Assembly (NCBI GenBank): GCA_023434205.1
Contig: JAEYTB010000077.1
Span: forward strand, 1 to 5,639
Source of the DNA: Planctomycetota bacterium
GTDB taxonomy: Bacteria > Planctomycetota > Phycisphaerae > Phycisphaerales > UBA1924
DNA: 5,639 nt
Direction of reading: 5' to 3'
Below, one piece after another: positions 5,010 to 5,639 of this stretch. The notes below the pieces were generated by a model, which was given only the letters and a program-made list of their open reading frames with translations, was not told the origin of the DNA and did no database searches. Within the stretch, counting starts at the first letter, position 1. Every line of letters begins with the position of its first letter. Position numbers and translations under genes: made by a program.

Positions 5010-5639
5010 CCCGATCCAGCTCAGCACGCCGCGCAAGTCTGATAAGTCGCGAACCACCAGACCCGCCCCGGCTTCCGCCAGCTTGTCCACCCCGTACTGC
5101 CCCGTCGCCACGCCCACGCTCCGGCACCCGTGAGCCCGCGCGCACCCCACATCCCCCGGCGTATCACCGATCACCACCACCTCCTCTCCGCGAAGCGCCG
5201 AGCCGCGCACCGCACACGCACGCTCCATCCCCACCGGCACCAGGTGCTCGCGCCGCGGCGGCCGGTGCGGCGACTCATCCCCCCACACCCGCACCGCGAA
5301 CCGCGCCGGCTCAATCCCCGCGCTCCGCAGTTTCATGCTCCCCGTCTCCTCGAAGTTCCCCGTCAAGACCCCCAGCGTCACCGGCCGCCGCTCCAACTCC
5401 GTTAGCAACGCCATCACCCCCGGCAACGCCCGCGCGGCACCACCCGCCAACCGCCGCTCAAGCCTCACCGCATACTCGCGCCGCAGCCGCGCATGCTCCT
5501 CCTCCGTGTCCGCAACCCCGTTGCGCACCAGGACCTCACTGAAAATCAGCGGGTCCAGCCGCCCCGCAAACCCCACACCCTCCGCGCTGAAGGACTCCCC
5601 ATGCAGCGCCCGCCCCGCCTCCACGATCGACCTCATCCC
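5004..5639 (-). CDS. HAD-superfamily hydrolase, phosphoglycolate-phosphatase-like (N-terminus outside window)
   Basis: The frame runs to the window edge. The ATG at 5636 is internal: the first HAD motif (DxDGT), with the catalytic Asp nucleophile, is not in the visible part and should be encoded just beyond base 5639. Counting from that Met, the visible protein has a helical cap (about 1-70, with FAGRLDPLIF), LPGV at 71-74, motif II LTGN (Thr92), Lys102 in MKLRSAGI, an Arg-rich stretch at 120-130, and motif IV VVIGDTPGDVGCARAHG (Asp158, Asp162). It ends GVATGQYGVDKL and a short helix. These fit the HAD subfamily with a helical cap that acts on small phosphorylated metabolites. The actual substrate cannot be read from sequence; phosphoglycolate is only the commonest annotation for such proteins. 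The following gene starts 151 bases downstream on the same strand. Loss of motif I is a window effect, not evidence of a pseudogene. Confidence 0.9.
   Translation of the reverse strand, partial: GMRSIVEAGRALHGESFSAEGVGFAGRLDPLIFSEVLVRNGVADTEEEHARLRREYAVRLERRLAGGAARALPGVMALLTELERRPVTLGVLTGNFEETGSMKLRSAGIEPARFAVRVWGDESPHRPPRREHLVPVGMERACAVRGSALRGEEVVVIGDTPGDVGCARAHGCRSVGVATGQYGVDKLAEAGAGLVVRDLSDLRGVLSWIGF

Overview
The window is a G+C-rich bacterial chromosome segment with dense coding and long spurious antisense frames. The best clue to its origin is the C-terminus of the secreted protein at 2503-4014. It ends in a Cys-flanked, EF-hand-like tail (ADFNGDGDLGTDADIEAFF, then RVLAGG) of a type I associate with Planctomycetota of the class Phycisphaerae. 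The ClpX sequence and the two planctomycete-style proteins of unknown function do not contradict this. The assignment is an inference from motif recall, not from a search.

Layout, left to right. Positions 1-546 (+ strand) hold the 3' part of a gene I do not recognise. Its reading frame contains a block of about 145 bases of palindromic and then pyrimidine-rich repetitive DNA, which looks like an in-frame repeat insertion. A strong 12-bp hairpin at 566-593 lies between this gene and the convergent clpX and probably terminates transcription from both sides. Everything to the right is on the minus strand. Read in the direction of transcription (right to left) it is: a HAD-family phosphatase cut by the window edge (5004-5639), a 250-residue protein of unknown function (4100-4852), a secreted seven-repeat FG-GAP/VCBS beta-propeller protein with an Ig-like domain and the terminal tail (2503-4014), a small single-pass membrane protein with a SHOCT-like tail (2102-2425), and clpX (616-1920).

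The minus-strand genes are separated by 77-181 bases rather than overlapping. They are probably several transcription units and not one tight operon. The 151-base gap at 4853-5003 is A+T-richer than its surroundings and has a weak sigma70-like promoter candidate, several short dyads and an 8-bp inverted repeat that nearly brackets it. No clpP or tig lies beside clpX here. I see no tRNA, rRNA, CRISPR array, transposase or phage gene, and no multi-gene defence or biosynthetic system. The items most worth following up are the repeat inside the first reading frame, the terminal tail of the secreted protein, and the three genes of unknown function.
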